Source: Acanthaster planci (Eukaryota; Echinodermata; Asteroidea; Valvatida; Acanthasteridae). From it: a stretch of DNA of 64,000 bases. Positions within the stretch are counted from its first letter, which is position 1. The number at the start of each line of letters is the position of its first letter. The notes beneath the pieces were generated by a model that was given only the letters and a program-made list of their open reading frames with translations, was not told the DNA's origin and did no database searches. The stretch covers positions 314,272 through 378,271 of the forward strand of contig NW_019091568.1 in NCBI RefSeq assembly GCF_001949145.1, read 5' to 3'. The translations under genes and the position numbers were made by a program. Positions 9,901 through 22,949 of the stretch are shown here, in pieces.

Positions 9901-12900
9901 ATATTGCCCAAATTTTAGTATCTACATGTAAAACAAAAGCAAGAGTTTAAAAAAAAGGCCTAAAATAAATTTTATACCGTCTAATAGTACGGTACATTTA
10001 CTCCAAATCTCCCCTCTAAACTAAATCGATATTTTATTCTGTGTCCTTTACCACTCTGAACAATTTAAAACTGATCTATTTCAAACTGTCTAAGTTATTT
10101 TGCGTTTTCTTTCCATCTTTGTCTATTTTAAGTGTGAGATGGTAATACACAGCTGAAAAGCCTGAGGTAGTCTCTAAAACCAGTGGGGGGTGGCCGCCTC
10201 CCACTTGAATAAGCAGGGAAAACCCTGATGAATGGACATTTTAAGAATAGTGTTGTGTTGACCATGGCTTGACAAATTCACATCTCTTTTTCAACTCAGC
10301 TGCTGAGGTGGAGTTTAAGATGGTGGCCATTTTTCTCTTTATGAGCAATCCCGTAGACCGAGAAAAAATACCAAAATGCAAAGTGAACATTTGACAGAAA
10401 AGCAAATAGTGTACGTCAATTTTATTGTGGCTTCCCAAAAAAGGTAGACCAAAATATTGTTTTCCTACTCTAGCCACAACAAGAATGACAATGCTGTATA
10501 TCGCTGTCTCAGTAAAAAAGTGAGATACCGTACATGTACTGGTAGTTCTCATTATCCCTTAGCCTTCTGTGAATTACCACCGGTAGGAGCTTACATTGTA
10601 AATATTCATACAAAATCCCAGGCTGTTCAGATTGTTGTAAGGACTGCACTAAACATGCAGCTTTTTATTGAGATGAAGACTAAGGACTGAAAGACATGAC
10701 TGACATTTTTACACAATACGTTCTGCTCGTTGCAACCAAGGCTATGGCAGTACAATCAAAGATTGTGAAACAGCAAGCACATTTACATGTATACTCAAAT
10801 ACATGTAGATCCTTGTTTTGAGAAACTGGGCCATGTTTTACACGAACCTTTTAAATTTTAAGGTGGTTACTGGCAGCAGTAATGTGACAATGGCAAAATG
10901 TCTCGTGAATTTTGCATTTTCTTTGTCTTGGATCACTGGTGATGGGGGGTAGGCTTGCATTTCAGGCATGAGCAGCCAGCTGGCAAGCAGGGACCTTTGT
11001 CTCCATTCAGCGACACCGTGTAATCATTGCTCGTATCAAAGCTGAGGGGCGGCAATTAGCATATATGCTCATGTACTTGAAGGGTATCCTATACACAGCT
11101 GTAAATATTTTGATGGTGTTTGTTCCCACATTCTATTGTTTGTGGCAGAGGCAGTTGTGAGACCTGAACATCAAAAGCTGTTCATATACCAAGGTAGTCT
11201 CAGTCTGACACCTCTACATGTAATTTGACAGGTGTTTTCTTTCGCGCCAGATCAAGCAGTCAGATGTTCAGATTCATTTTTGTATCAGCCTTGATTCTCG
11301 TCTAATATCTACATTAGTTTAGGAGAATCTGATTTCCCAAACATGTTTTTGCTCAACGAATGGAATTTTATAATACCGGTACGTTTGGACATTTTTGTAC
11401 AGTTGTATAGATAAACAAAAAAATTGTGATCAAATAAAGAGTTCATTTTAAGTCAAATCAATGGAGTGTGTTTTTAATTTACAGGTAGGTCAAGAGATGT
11501 TTGGAATCTTTCTGTGTTTAAGTTTTATTTTAATACAATTTATCTTGTAGAAAAAAAGACTAATGATGTTGTGCAAAATGAATGTACTTGTAAAATGCGG
11601 CTGGGACATGTCTGGCTGTCAAGGTTTACAATATCGTAAATTTGATGAGTGCACTTGTTCCACGCCTCACTGATTTATTTTCATCCTCTAGACCTGGCTG
11701 GGATGGTGTTGTTTCTTGTAATACCTCAAGTCTGAGCGCCAGATGGAACAGAATAGAATAAAAAAGCAGATGCCTGAGTGCAACACGGTGCCCATAAATT
11801 GAAGGGATTTTCAATGTAGTTTACGTCCTGACATACCGGGTAGTCTTTCACTAGTTGTGGAGCCCTGTGTTTCTTTAGATAGCAAAGCGGACGAACAAAT
11901 CCAAAGTCTGCTGTTGTTGACCTGTGTATTGTGTTTGTTCCCTGATGATGGTCCCCAGCTGCAAAAATATCTCTGGGATGCTAATCGTGAGTTTGTTCTT
12001 GTTCTTTTCCTGAATTGATGGGGTAGCTAAATAAATAAAGACACTGAAAAATACACAGTTATGCTGTTGTGATTAAATAATGCACATATACATGTAGTTT
12101 CTGTTTATAATGTGAATATTGTCAGTCATTTTGAAGTGACCTTTCTCTAGGATGTACATGTACATTACGGACAGATTAGTGCATTAGCCTGAAGGCAGAG
12201 GGCATACATGTACATCAAAGTTTCAGTCTTCCACAGAGTAATATACATTGTAATTATCATGGATTCTGTCACAGACTGATAATGCAGGTTTTAGAATATT
12301 GACAGCGCTGCCAAGAGTGTTCTTGCATCACATTCAGTTGCAGGCCATCAGGAATTGCAGTTACCGCACGCTATCTGCAATGACCTGGAAATGTCAGAAG
12401 AGCTCGGAGGGGCTGATGTGCATGGCCGGATTTTGACCTAAAGCAATTATCTGTGTTTCTGATGAGTGACAGTGGAATCAGCAAGGCTGAAATAAAAAGC
12501 ACAAGGGAAGACGGGAGACAAACAAAGGGACTGAACTGGAAAGCAGAGTGAGGGAACAAAGGAACTGCAGAGGCTTGACTTGTCAAATCAAGTTGTCATT
12601 TTTCTGTCCGCAGTATACATGTACAGTGTACCTCTTAAATGTCAAATGTAAAGGGAAGTACATGTAATGAACAAAATGTATATAGTTTCTTTTGTATTTA
12701 GAATCGGTGGATCCCTAGTGTCAGAAACGTACATGTTTGTGCAACAGCATTAGACAACAAACAAGATCCCTGTGCTTAGACCCAACAAGGAGATGTTCAA
12801 ACAATCTGCAAAAGTTACAAATTTGATACAAGACAGGATTTGCAAACAAGGAACTGGTACATGTACACCTGTACATGTATCACACCCAAACCCCAAGTTC

Positions 12901-15241
12901 TTTTGGTAAAAATGTACATTTTTTTGTTCGTATACATGTACAGTTCAGCCCCAATGAAAGCTCATGTGCATGATGTGCACAAAGGGAAACTGTGTCTGCT
13001 ATGTAATCTGAGCTGCCAAAGCAGCCAAAAATCCTAATTTGAAAATCTGCACCACAGAGATTGGGTTTTCAGAGTCCAAGTCATAATATCTTTAACAGAT
13101 GTCTAAAGGCCTACATGTACAAACAAGCCTATCTACATGTACATGTACATGTACTGTACATATACATGTACATACGTGCAGCCTTGCACCCCTTCCTGGT
13201 TAAAGTGCGAGAAACTTAACAGGTCTAATTTCAAATCTGCATGGGTCCATTGGGAAAGGTTTATTCATTAGTATACAGTACAGGTACAGTGGTATTGTAG
13301 AAGAACTTGGAATAAATATTCCTCCAAGTACCATACTTTGATGTACGGTAACTTACTGTACCTCTGAAGTGTCCAGAAATACAGATGTATACACTTTTCA
13401 AAAAGTACATGTACATATATGTACATATACATGTATGTTACCTGTTGTAATATACAAAATTCCCTCACAGTGCATGCATGGGCGCCAGTTTTACACATTG
13501 AAGAATTATCTTTGGTCAATTTGTTAATTTTCAAGCCTAAAAATAAATCTTGATTGAATCTTTTCATGGTCTTCTCTACCCAATGTTCTTTACAGAAGAC
13601 TCAAACTTTGAGCAATCCTTCTTGGTGCCTGAAAACAGTTCTGTTGCTGTTATTTTGTGTGAGTTTTTTCCCTTCACATTTTGCTTTATCATTGGAGTGC
13701 CTGGACAGTACACGACAAACAAGGTTATTAGACCGGACTGATTACATTAATTCTACCCGTTTGACAGCCTTCTAGATAAAGACTGCTCTAAAGTTCACTC
13801 GGAAAATAAATTGAATGACGAGAACTGAGTATTAGGAGTCCATGCTGTGGATGCCTCACCTGTCGACAAATACATTACAGTCGGTATACATTTTGAGAGC
13901 AATCCTGTCTGCGTTCGGCATTTGGCACAAGCTGTTGATCGGTATCATGCTGACAGAGATAAGACAATTTAAAAGCGGACTGGTCAGAAGAAAAGCAGTG
14001 AAAATGCCGGGGATGGCTTGAACGACTGCGGTGGGTTGGGACTTGTCATTATGGTACATGTACATTTAGGTTGCCTCCATTTGAACTCTGGGCTTAAAAG
14101 TAGCGGTACATGTATCCCCATGACCGCTGGATCATGGAGTCCATGCATGAACAAGGGAGGGACATTTTGTATCAATTTACTAAGTACCCTCTGGTTGGCA
14201 TGTCTCATGTACCGGTATATACTAGTACATACAGTGTATAAATTTTGTGCTACATACATGTATGTATGCATAATTCTGCAAATCTGTAGCATATCAGTAT
14301 TTTTCATCGATACCAAACAGCACAATCTTGCAGGAAAAAATAGTACCATGTGAAACCTTCATTGTCCTACCGGTATTACACTGTACATGTATCTCTAGAT
14401 CTAGCGCATACATGTAGGCATTTACATTATTTTTGTACCAGCATCCACATTATACTCTCTAGATTAAATGCAAACGATTGACACATGTACATGTACACTG
14501 TATGCATTTGCACTGTACAGACATGCACATGTATTGTACTCATACCGGGTACATTGTATGCTTTAAGTTTTATACCAGCATTCTTCAAGTTGTTAATGAC
14601 TTCCAGAGCACTTCACAGTTGAAGTTGTTTGCAAGTACCGGTACATGTATTACTTTGGATCATGACAGATTCCCCCCCCCCCCCGAATTTTTTTCTATGG
14701 CCACACTCTGGCCAGCCTGTATGCATAGAGTACATCAGTAGAGAAGTAGAGTATAGTGTATACATTTTATGCTGACCTGTCTGGGAAAAATGGGTGCTGC
14801 CTGAGAACGATATGTCCAATGTTCACATAATTGATCTTAAAATAACTGCAAAGAGTTACTGAAAAACTCTTGAAGTTCTGCACCTTAAAAAACAATACAT
14901 CGCAAAAATGTCGGGGGAAAAAAAAATTAAGTACTGTACACTTACATGTACATGTACGTGTATGTATATGGTCCTGGTACATGTAAAAAACCTGACTGTG
15001 CTGTTCATGATGGTCAGTGAATATTCAGCCTTGATATTTCAGCTACTGTTGGTCTTACATTTAAATCAACCTTTACTAGACTGAACTCCACATGAGACAA
15101 CTGCCAAGTTTCCTGATACATGTACATGTACATGTATGTACTGTACTATGTACAATGTACACTCATGCTTCCTTCATCGGCTTAGACAATGGGTGCTATA
15201 ATGCCTATGGTGGCACTGCTTCTGGTTTGCAAACTCAGAAA
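6961..15241. other. Intergenic DNA rich in TACATG/ACCGGT words
   Basis: No protein gene or RNA gene was recognised. From about 8.7 kb onward the sequence is crowded with TACATG-type words. Long open frames here (for example 8507-9091 on the minus strand) run through these words, which have no stop in any frame, and are not believed. A hexamer-poor block at about 10,930-11,190 stands out as possible regulatory sequence. Confidence 0.5.
13133..13174. repeat. (TACATG)n palindromic simple repeat
   Basis: Successive TACATG units, interrupted by CTGTAC and ATATAC variants. Every unit is its own reverse complement in a shifted frame, so the tract reads the same on both strands. It is one of many such tracts in the window. 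Confidence 0.85.
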
Positions 15242-16443
15242 CAGTGTTGCAGGTCTCAAGACCGAGACCAGGTCTCGGAGACCTTTCTTTGTGGCCTACA
15301 TGTAGGTCTTGATCTCATCCTATCAAAGTCTCAGTCTTGGGACAGTTGGTCTCAGTCTTGAAAGTGCTGGTCTCGGTCTTGGTTCCTGTCTCGGATGTAG
15401 CTACATGTACCACTCATCAGCTAACCTCTACACCAGTCTACCGGTAGTTCCCAAACATGAATGTAAATACATGTACATTGTACGACACCTCAATGTTCAA
15501 ATTTCCATTATAAAGAATGAAATTGATGCTTGAATGGAGACTAGTCAATACAGTATGCTGCAACCTCATCCTTAAAGTGTTACTTTATTTCCAGCACAGG
15601 AGACAGCTTTTGGAAGTATTGCTCAACACAATGGAGATGAGGTTGGAAGCACTGGAACTCATCTGCAGTATGCCATTTATTTCACTGGCACACATGTGCC
15701 CATTTTTGCATGTGTTTCCTTCCCCTCGTTTGTCATCTCAGTAAATCAAGATCTTATTGGGATGTCTGTTTTTAATAATTTTTTATTCATGAAAAAAAAG
15801 TTTTTATGTTTACATTAGTGGGGTCACTCAGGTTGGAAATGAAGATTTCATACATTCAATAGGGAAATACCATATCAGTGGATAACTTTTTCTGCTGACT
15901 GACCTTTCTAACAAGTCCAGTGATCATTAAAGTACCCTGTAGTATCACTGGTTAACTCAGACATTCAGCATTAACGTAAGGATCACTTCATATTTTTGGT
16001 ATTTTACACGTCACGCCCAATAGGTTTGCATGAAACATATAAATACTAGTATGCCATATACATGTACATGTATCTCAATTGACATTAAATAAAAATAGGC
16101 CTGGGAGTTAATGGTTATTATAAAACCAATGGCCTGCTAATGGTATTGACACATCAAAAGTCTTCAGCTCATCACAGCTACAGTGTGTTTCCCCAGAGGT
16201 AAAATAAAAAGTGTAAAGTCTTGAAGAAATTTAATCTATTTATGTTTGATGGTGTGCTGTTTTAATGTTTGGTCTTGGTCTCGGTCTTGGTCTTGGAAGT
16301 GCGTGTGTCCTTCTCAGTCTCGATCTGCAAAAGTCTCGGTCTCAGTCTTGAAGGAGTGGATCTCAGTCTTGGTCTCGGTCTCGGATGCCTTGGTCTCAGT
16401 CTTAATCTTGGTCTCGGACATCCAGGTCTCGGATACACCACTG
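15242..16443. mobile_element. hAT-like non-autonomous element with GTCTCGG-rich ends
   Basis: The left end starts CAGTGTTGCAGGTCTCAAG. The right end finishes GGTCTCGGATACACCACTG, whose reverse complement starts CAGTGGTGTATCC, so both termini share CAGTGxTG. Both subterminal regions (about 15,255-15,395 and 16,262-16,440) are arrays of GTCTCGGTCTTG-type words. The flanks are CTCAGAAA (15234-15241) and CTGAGTAA (16444-16451), matching at 6 of 8 positions as expected for an old 8-bp hAT duplication. The roughly 860-bp interior has no transposase. An open frame over the right array (16246-16539) only translates the repeat. Confidence 0.6.
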
Positions 16444-19271
16444 CTGAGTAAAAACTTCCAATGCCTTTGTCTTGTATGCATATTTGCATTCATGAAACAA
16501 AAATTGTTTCTGGTACCTAGCATGACTTTGAACAGATGACAAAGACCATAGCTGTTTGTTCATGACATCATGTTTGTTTGTTTTCATCATTATGAACTGG
16601 AAAAAACCAGTCAACTTAACACCAAATGGAAATACGTACATGTACATGAAACTATTTGGTTATATTTGCCAAAATGCATGGGAGGAGAAGACAAGTGATA
16701 ATGTGGGGGGGGTACTAGTTCATGTGCATACTCGGTAGTATTTTGTAGCAGGTGCATTTTAAAATTTGTCAAGATTATTAAAAAATACTTATTGTTTTTG
16801 AAAATAATCATTGATGTCAAATTACAATGTATGCATATATCGATACAAGTACAGTATAGATGCAATTACATGTACATGTACGTACGTGTACTAGCATTTT
16901 TCAAATGACTGTGTGCAAATGAAGAACAAGGACATTTCAAACAATGAGTTATGTACTGAATATGTACATGTATGGTATGCATTACTGAAAATGGCTTGAT
17001 AAAACTTCACCAGCCCCCATCATATCATTTCCAATTATTTGGTGCCCCGCTATACATGTGCATTCAAGTAACTGCAGACGATAAAGTAGTATAATCAATT
17101 TGTTGTTGGTGTGGTATTGATCATTATGCAAATCTGTTGCCACAGATCAATACCAGTGTGTGCATAGAACTAGCTTGTCAATTCATTTAAGTGTTATGGG
17201 ATTCAGCGGTGTTTCCACTCCAAGGAAAGGGTCTTAATGAAAGTGTGAAATGTGTCAAAAGTCTTAAAAAGAAATCACGTTGATAACGTACAAAAATTTA
17301 AACACCTATCACAGGCCTCTGCCAGAATTAAGGGACATAGGGGGACATGAACATGTTCATTATCATATTGAAGATTTTCTTTAAAAAAGGACAGTTACAT
17401 GCACATGTACATGTACATTGTACCTCTAGACTGTGAAAGACAAAAATGGAATAAAAAAATTAAAAAGAAATTATTTGCCTACAGGTACATGTACATGTAT
17501 ATGACTTTCTTTTACAGCAAACACTGAGGCTGTCATTTTAAATGTTCTTCGCATCACTACTGGTACCGGTACGTGTGTGCTAGTAAATACATCCATGTAC
17601 ATGCATACATGTACACGTATACTAATCTTTGAAATGTCCAGAAAGACTTTTCAAAAAGCCCTCCCTTTTTCAGCAGTTCACTGATTAACACTAACAGTAC
17701 ATACCGGTACATGTACGCTTACATTGTTCCAGTGCCAGTTTATCACTTCAGTCTTAAAACAGTTTAATAATTATAATCAACTGCATTCATGTAAAATAAT
17801 CAAATATATGTAGGCATTCACATTCAATGTGATCTGATTTCCCCACTAGAGAAATGCTCAATAACCGTTTCACAATACATTTGTAACCTTGTTCTGTATT
17901 TGGTTCCTTTTCGCTCACTACTGTAGAGAAAAGGACACAATGGCAGCCAAATTTTGAGGTGGTACGCCTCCCTGCTTAGAATAACAACAAATATAAAAGA
18001 CTGCAATCCATAAAATTGGGTACCACAAAGATTCACCTACATGTACATTATTCTACCGGTACGTGTACATGTACCAGTAGCACTTACCACAGACAATATT
18101 CAAGATTAGACTGAATTGATCGTGGTGTTGTTCCTTTATTGAAGATGAATTTGTATTTTGTAGACCCCTTCATGTATATATGATCATTCCACCTGTTGTA
18201 AAGAGCTCAAGTTTGATTGTAACAATTGCCCAAAGATAGTGAATTAGGAACACGCATGCTTTGTGGCTGCATGATTTTGTTTCAGGATTGATTTTTTTTG
18301 AGGATGTTAGGTCAGCATGAGGAGGATTCTTTCAAGGTTTGCTTGTAAGCAAGATTAGAATCGTCTATGCATGCTATACAGTTCTGTTGGATACTGTAGT
18401 AGTGTGAACAGTTTATCAGTTTCATTTCAGAAGTGGCTTGCTGGTTTAGATAACAGTTATCACTGCTGTTGTTAGTTTGGCATGTACATGTATAAATTAA
18501 AAAATTAACAGAAAATTAATGCAGGTTTGATCATTTTTTAAATACAAAACAGCGTAATGTACCGGTAGCAGTACTCATGTACATGTACATTGTACAGTAT
18601 TTATGTACTTCATTTCCCAGATAAGAAAAACTTCAGTGAATGAAATGTTTCAAGGTGATTATCCTCATGGGGGGGGGTAAATGTTTGATGCTTTTTTGCA
18701 CTTGAGATTTCCCTGATGTTTTTAAAATATACACAGTCATTTTGGTCTGCCCAAAACATCATGAGGAAATAAAGATTAGAAAGCATTGGCTGTCTGCTTT
18801 CGTTCAAACCTTCCTCCAGCCTCAGACTACTGTATGATCTATTCCTGTGCCAGTACAATGAACGTACAGTACATGTATACGTGTACAGTACATGTACATG
18901 TATGTGTATGCGTGTATACACATGAAGTTGATCCAGCAATATCACAAGGTACATGTAATACCACATATACCCCAAGGATCACTGGCTTACTGCCTGCATG
19001 CACTATGCACTGTACATGTTCAATTCATCACCCTACAGCTGGTGGTATCTTTGTGCCCGTGGGATTTGTTACAACACTAACGGCAGACACATTCTTTTTC
19101 ATATTTACACTGCATATCTTCAGTCCAGAGAGGCAATAAAATATATGTTCAAACTTATCTTCAGCCTCAGCCAAAGAGTTAAAGATTATGGGAGAAATGA
19201 ATAAGGATATTGTTTGTTCTGATGTACATGTACAGTGTGTGTGTACACAGTATGTACATGCGCTTATACAT

Positions 19272-19556
19272 GGGGCCTTGTGGGGTAGCGGAACAATGGG
19301 AAGTACCCCACAAGGCCAGTTTTTACCTTGTGGGGTACCACTAGAATTTCACGAAACTGATATTTGGAAATAACTCAAAAAGAGGAAATTTTTGATGGGT
19401 AAAAATCTATCGCAAATTAAAGTGTTTTATATAAGGGACACACGGTCAAAATTTCAACCCAGGAAAGTGAATTTGGTTTAAATTGGAGTGATTTGCAATT
19501 TTTTTGCGTGTTGTGTGGGAGTTTTGTACATGAGAACAAAGGAAATACCCCACAAG
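19272..19556. repeat. Inverted repeats of CCTTGTGGGGTA (possible MITE)
   Basis: CCTTGTGGGGTA occurs near 19274 and near 19327. Its reverse complement, TACCCCACAAG, occurs near 19303 and near 19546. The outer pair also shares AACAA/TTGTT next to the core. This makes a short hairpin at 19272-19316 inside a possible 285-bp fold-back. No target duplication was found. Confidence 0.4.
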
Positions 19557-20296
19557 TATAGCTGTGTAAGGATGGATGTACAAGAAAGAGACAATAATTG
19601 TCTAGTCAGTGTACTGGTACATGTACATACCAGTACATTGGTGAAGGCGAGGGTTGGTTTGTGTGTTCATACATGAAGGAAGACCTTACAGGTATTGCCT
19701 GGGCCAGTGTTAAGCTGTGGAGTTTACTTAGATAGACCTTCTTTCTGTGCACTAGCCACTTAGAAATTTTATTTTAATGTATAAAAAATAACATTTTGTC
19801 TATACTTGTAGTATGTACATGGACATGGCCTACTGGGTACATGTACATTTACATATAAACTTGACTGAAAATAAGCAAATCTGTTTCTCACGTGCAAAAT
19901 GAACAAAAATTTACAACTTTCAATCTCTCCTTCTGTGCCATAGCAATTTTTTTTTCAGACTTTTTACACCCAGTCCAAGTTGCCTTGGGGTGTACCGGTA
20001 CACTGGTGTCTGTCAGACAATGTATCCCACTACAAAAGGTCTGCCTTTCATGTTAGACTGACCATGAAATGCGCCTTTGGATTTCTTACAGTACGTGTCA
20101 TTATCAATCGATACACGTACATGTACGTGTATGTATCTGTGACAGCAATCTTTATGTGAATTTCTGAACTCGTTGATGCTTGAATTTTGTGACAGACTAC
20201 CCAAGGAATAGTATAATTGATCATTTTTTTCAGCAGTGGTAAGTACTAGTACCATTATATTACATGTGCTTGTAAGGAATGAATGCGGGCAACTCA

Positions 20297-20442
20297 CAAT
20301 AGTGCGCCTCTAAGAGTTTGCAACGGGTTGGCCAATCAAAATGCTCAAAATCTGTGAACCCTTTCCAAACGCGCATTGGGTCCACAGATGTGGGGCACTG
20401 TGATTGGTCAACCCGTTGCAAACTCTTAGAGGTACACTATTG
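20297..20442. mobile_element. Palindromic MITE, 146 bp, with 42-bp arms
   Basis: The arm 20297-20338 (CAATAGTG..CCTCTAAGAG ..CAATCA) matches the reverse complement of 20401-20442 at about 39 of 42 positions, around a 62-bp loop. The high arm identity suggests recent activity compared with its neighbours. It is too short to encode anything. A target duplication is not clear. Confidence 0.6.
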
Positions 20443-22949
20443 TAAAACGCCTTTATTGCAACGTTGCCCAGCTAGGCCATTGAGCATAAAACGTGAGTTT
20501 AATTACCGGTACCTTCCAAAAATATTCCCCACACTGGTTGTGATTAGTATTCACTATAAAAATGTACATTAAGAATGGATACAACCTTCGGGTACTTAGG
20601 TTATGATTCATATTGTTTTATGTATAATGCATAAATATGTACGGTACTGTACAAGGACTGTCGTAAATTCCCCAGAATTGATGAATTTATGCACCTGCAG
20701 CAATTGTAATGAAATTGTTTCTCCCTTCTACCAAGGGACACCTATCTACATCATTATTTGGCAATCTATGCACTCCATGTTGTCCAGACAGGCATTCATT
20801 TTATCAATTACATGTAATTTGTCTTCCAAAGCAATCTTTCCTGCCAGGGTACAAACCCAGAGCTGACTCGGCACTGATATTTGGACATGTACCATATCTG
20901 CCAGAAAACAGGAAGCACGCGTCTAGTTGGTGCAGTTGCTACCGTCTTCAGTTGTGTATCAAGGATAAAAAAAACATACGTACTGTAGTGTTTTTGTTGC
21001 AAGGGTTAATTTGCTCATATGGAAGCAGTGTAGGCTTACATGTACGTACATGTACTGTACATGTAGGCCTGCTCATAAACAGGAAGGGTTTTTATTTCCA
21101 AAATGGATGCATCCATTTGAAAATGTGCAATTTCTCTCGTATTATGGCATATAGATTACGACAGAATAAAAAATATGAAGTGTCCCAAAAGTTTATTTTT
21201 CACTGTACTGATTTATTACGTCTTAACTACCAGTTTATATGTACATACAGTGTACATGTAAACTTGTCCTCAGGGACTTTAATAAGGCATACAAGAAAGG
21301 GTGAAATTCTAAAACTTCCATTGCAAACATCCTCTGTAGCCTTCTACTCCAGTGACCTACATGTAGATGTGAATGAATCCTGTCTGCAATAACCTGTGGA
21401 TGTACATTCATGAACATGTACATGTACATGTGTGCTAAATTGATTGAGTGGATTCTCCCTGATTTTATCCAGGGTTTGTAGTCATGCTGTGTACATGTAC
21501 ATACACTCTAATTGCCCCGTTACTACATGTAATCACTGTTTGGCGGTTTATGTTCCTCTGAGTAAACAAGCAATCTTTTTAAAAGGAGGATTTTTTTTAA
21601 AAGGAGGATTTTACTTTTGTTTCTAACTGCAAACAGTGAGAAAAATTTACCTTGTACATCAAGCTTCTGAAACCAAAATTTGTACATACGTGTATATGCA
21701 CCTTTGTTTTTGACACAAAGTAGTATGATTGAACTTATAGAGTATACATGTACATCAGTGCTGATGTTATTAAAAAAATGTTTTGTTCATGTACCAGTAT
21801 GTATTGCACATGTGTAATGTATGTACTTGACTACTTTATTCACCTTTGTTCATGGCAAAGTACCGGTACATGTACACGTACTCATACCCATTGAAATTAC
21901 CACTTGATTACGGCACTATTGTGCCTTTGTGAACCGTATCTCCAGCTTATGGTCAGTGGCCTTTTCTAGATTCTGCAGTTGGTGTCAGAAAAGAGTGGCA
22001 CCTGTTATGAAGATCACACGTGGTACTGTAATATGACAGTGGTAGCCATACTGCAGTGGATGAACCAGATTTTTGTTTTCTACATTTCTTCTTCTGGACT
22101 GACTTAATGAACACTGTTCCATATGAATTTTTGTTTCGTCTCACATTTGGTGGCAGCTTGAAGTATTAAAAATGCCATGGCCAGTGGACAAAAGAAACAT
22201 TGCCTACAGTCAAACATTTTGTACATGTACATGGACATGCACGTGTACTTAAAAATGTACATCTTCATGCACAGCATGTGTACATTTTGTATTCAAGACT
22301 TTAAGCAGAGTAGCGCCTGCATATACATGTACATGTATCCTTGGACCCTAAAAGTACATGTGCAGTATACATGTACAGGTATATATGTTCAGTATTGGTG
22401 ACCCAATTTCCCACCCAAATTTCTTGAGCAAAACCTTCTGTAACTTTGACACCCTGTTTTCCAATTCTTTGCAAAATGTTTGGATGCAAAACTGCAGTTG
22501 GTTGACTGTGGATATGTTGTGCATTTAACGTCCTGGGTACATGTACCAGTACAGAAGTAACACAAAGGTCTGCATTATCTACAAAAGCTACATGGGCATT
22601 GTATCATTGTTGGAAGCCAAGAAGTGATTTCTGTCACGTTCGTTATTTCAACTGAAAAACAAGTTAACAAGTCCCTTAGGGAGAGCATCCAATTTTCCTC
22701 CTGCCCTGACTTCTGCATGATGTATGTACAAGTAGCTTATTTTTGGGTCCTGGTTGCTTCACATTACCAATAATTGGTTTCCCACCAGATGAAAGACTTT
22801 GATATGTACCATATGTACAGTAGTCATATCATAATGATGTTAGCAGACATGCAAACATCATTGTGACATGTACATGTACCTGTGTATAGGGTACATGGCT
22901 GGTGGAGTGGATGTTGAGGGCAAGAGGGATCTTAGACACTTATTAAGAC

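Larger units (their letters stand above)
16444..22949. other. Intergenic DNA, hexamer-rich, with small palindromic elements
   Basis: No convincing gene was found. The stretch holds two small inverted-repeat elements (19272-19556 and 20297-20442) and many TACATG tracts. The 227-codon open frame at 20709-21392 is the longest here but crosses several stop-free hexamer tracts and has no recognisable domain. Confidence 0.5.

Noticed and set aside
16246-16539. Overlapping ORFs rich in Val-Ser-Leu/Arg-Pro
   Set aside because: They translate the GTCTCGGTCTTG array of the hAT-like element.
20709-21392. 227-aa plus-strand ORF, the longest intergenic one
   Set aside because: It crosses several stop-free TACATG tracts, has no recognisable domain and no splice context. 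Chance is the simplest reading, though transcript data could revive it.
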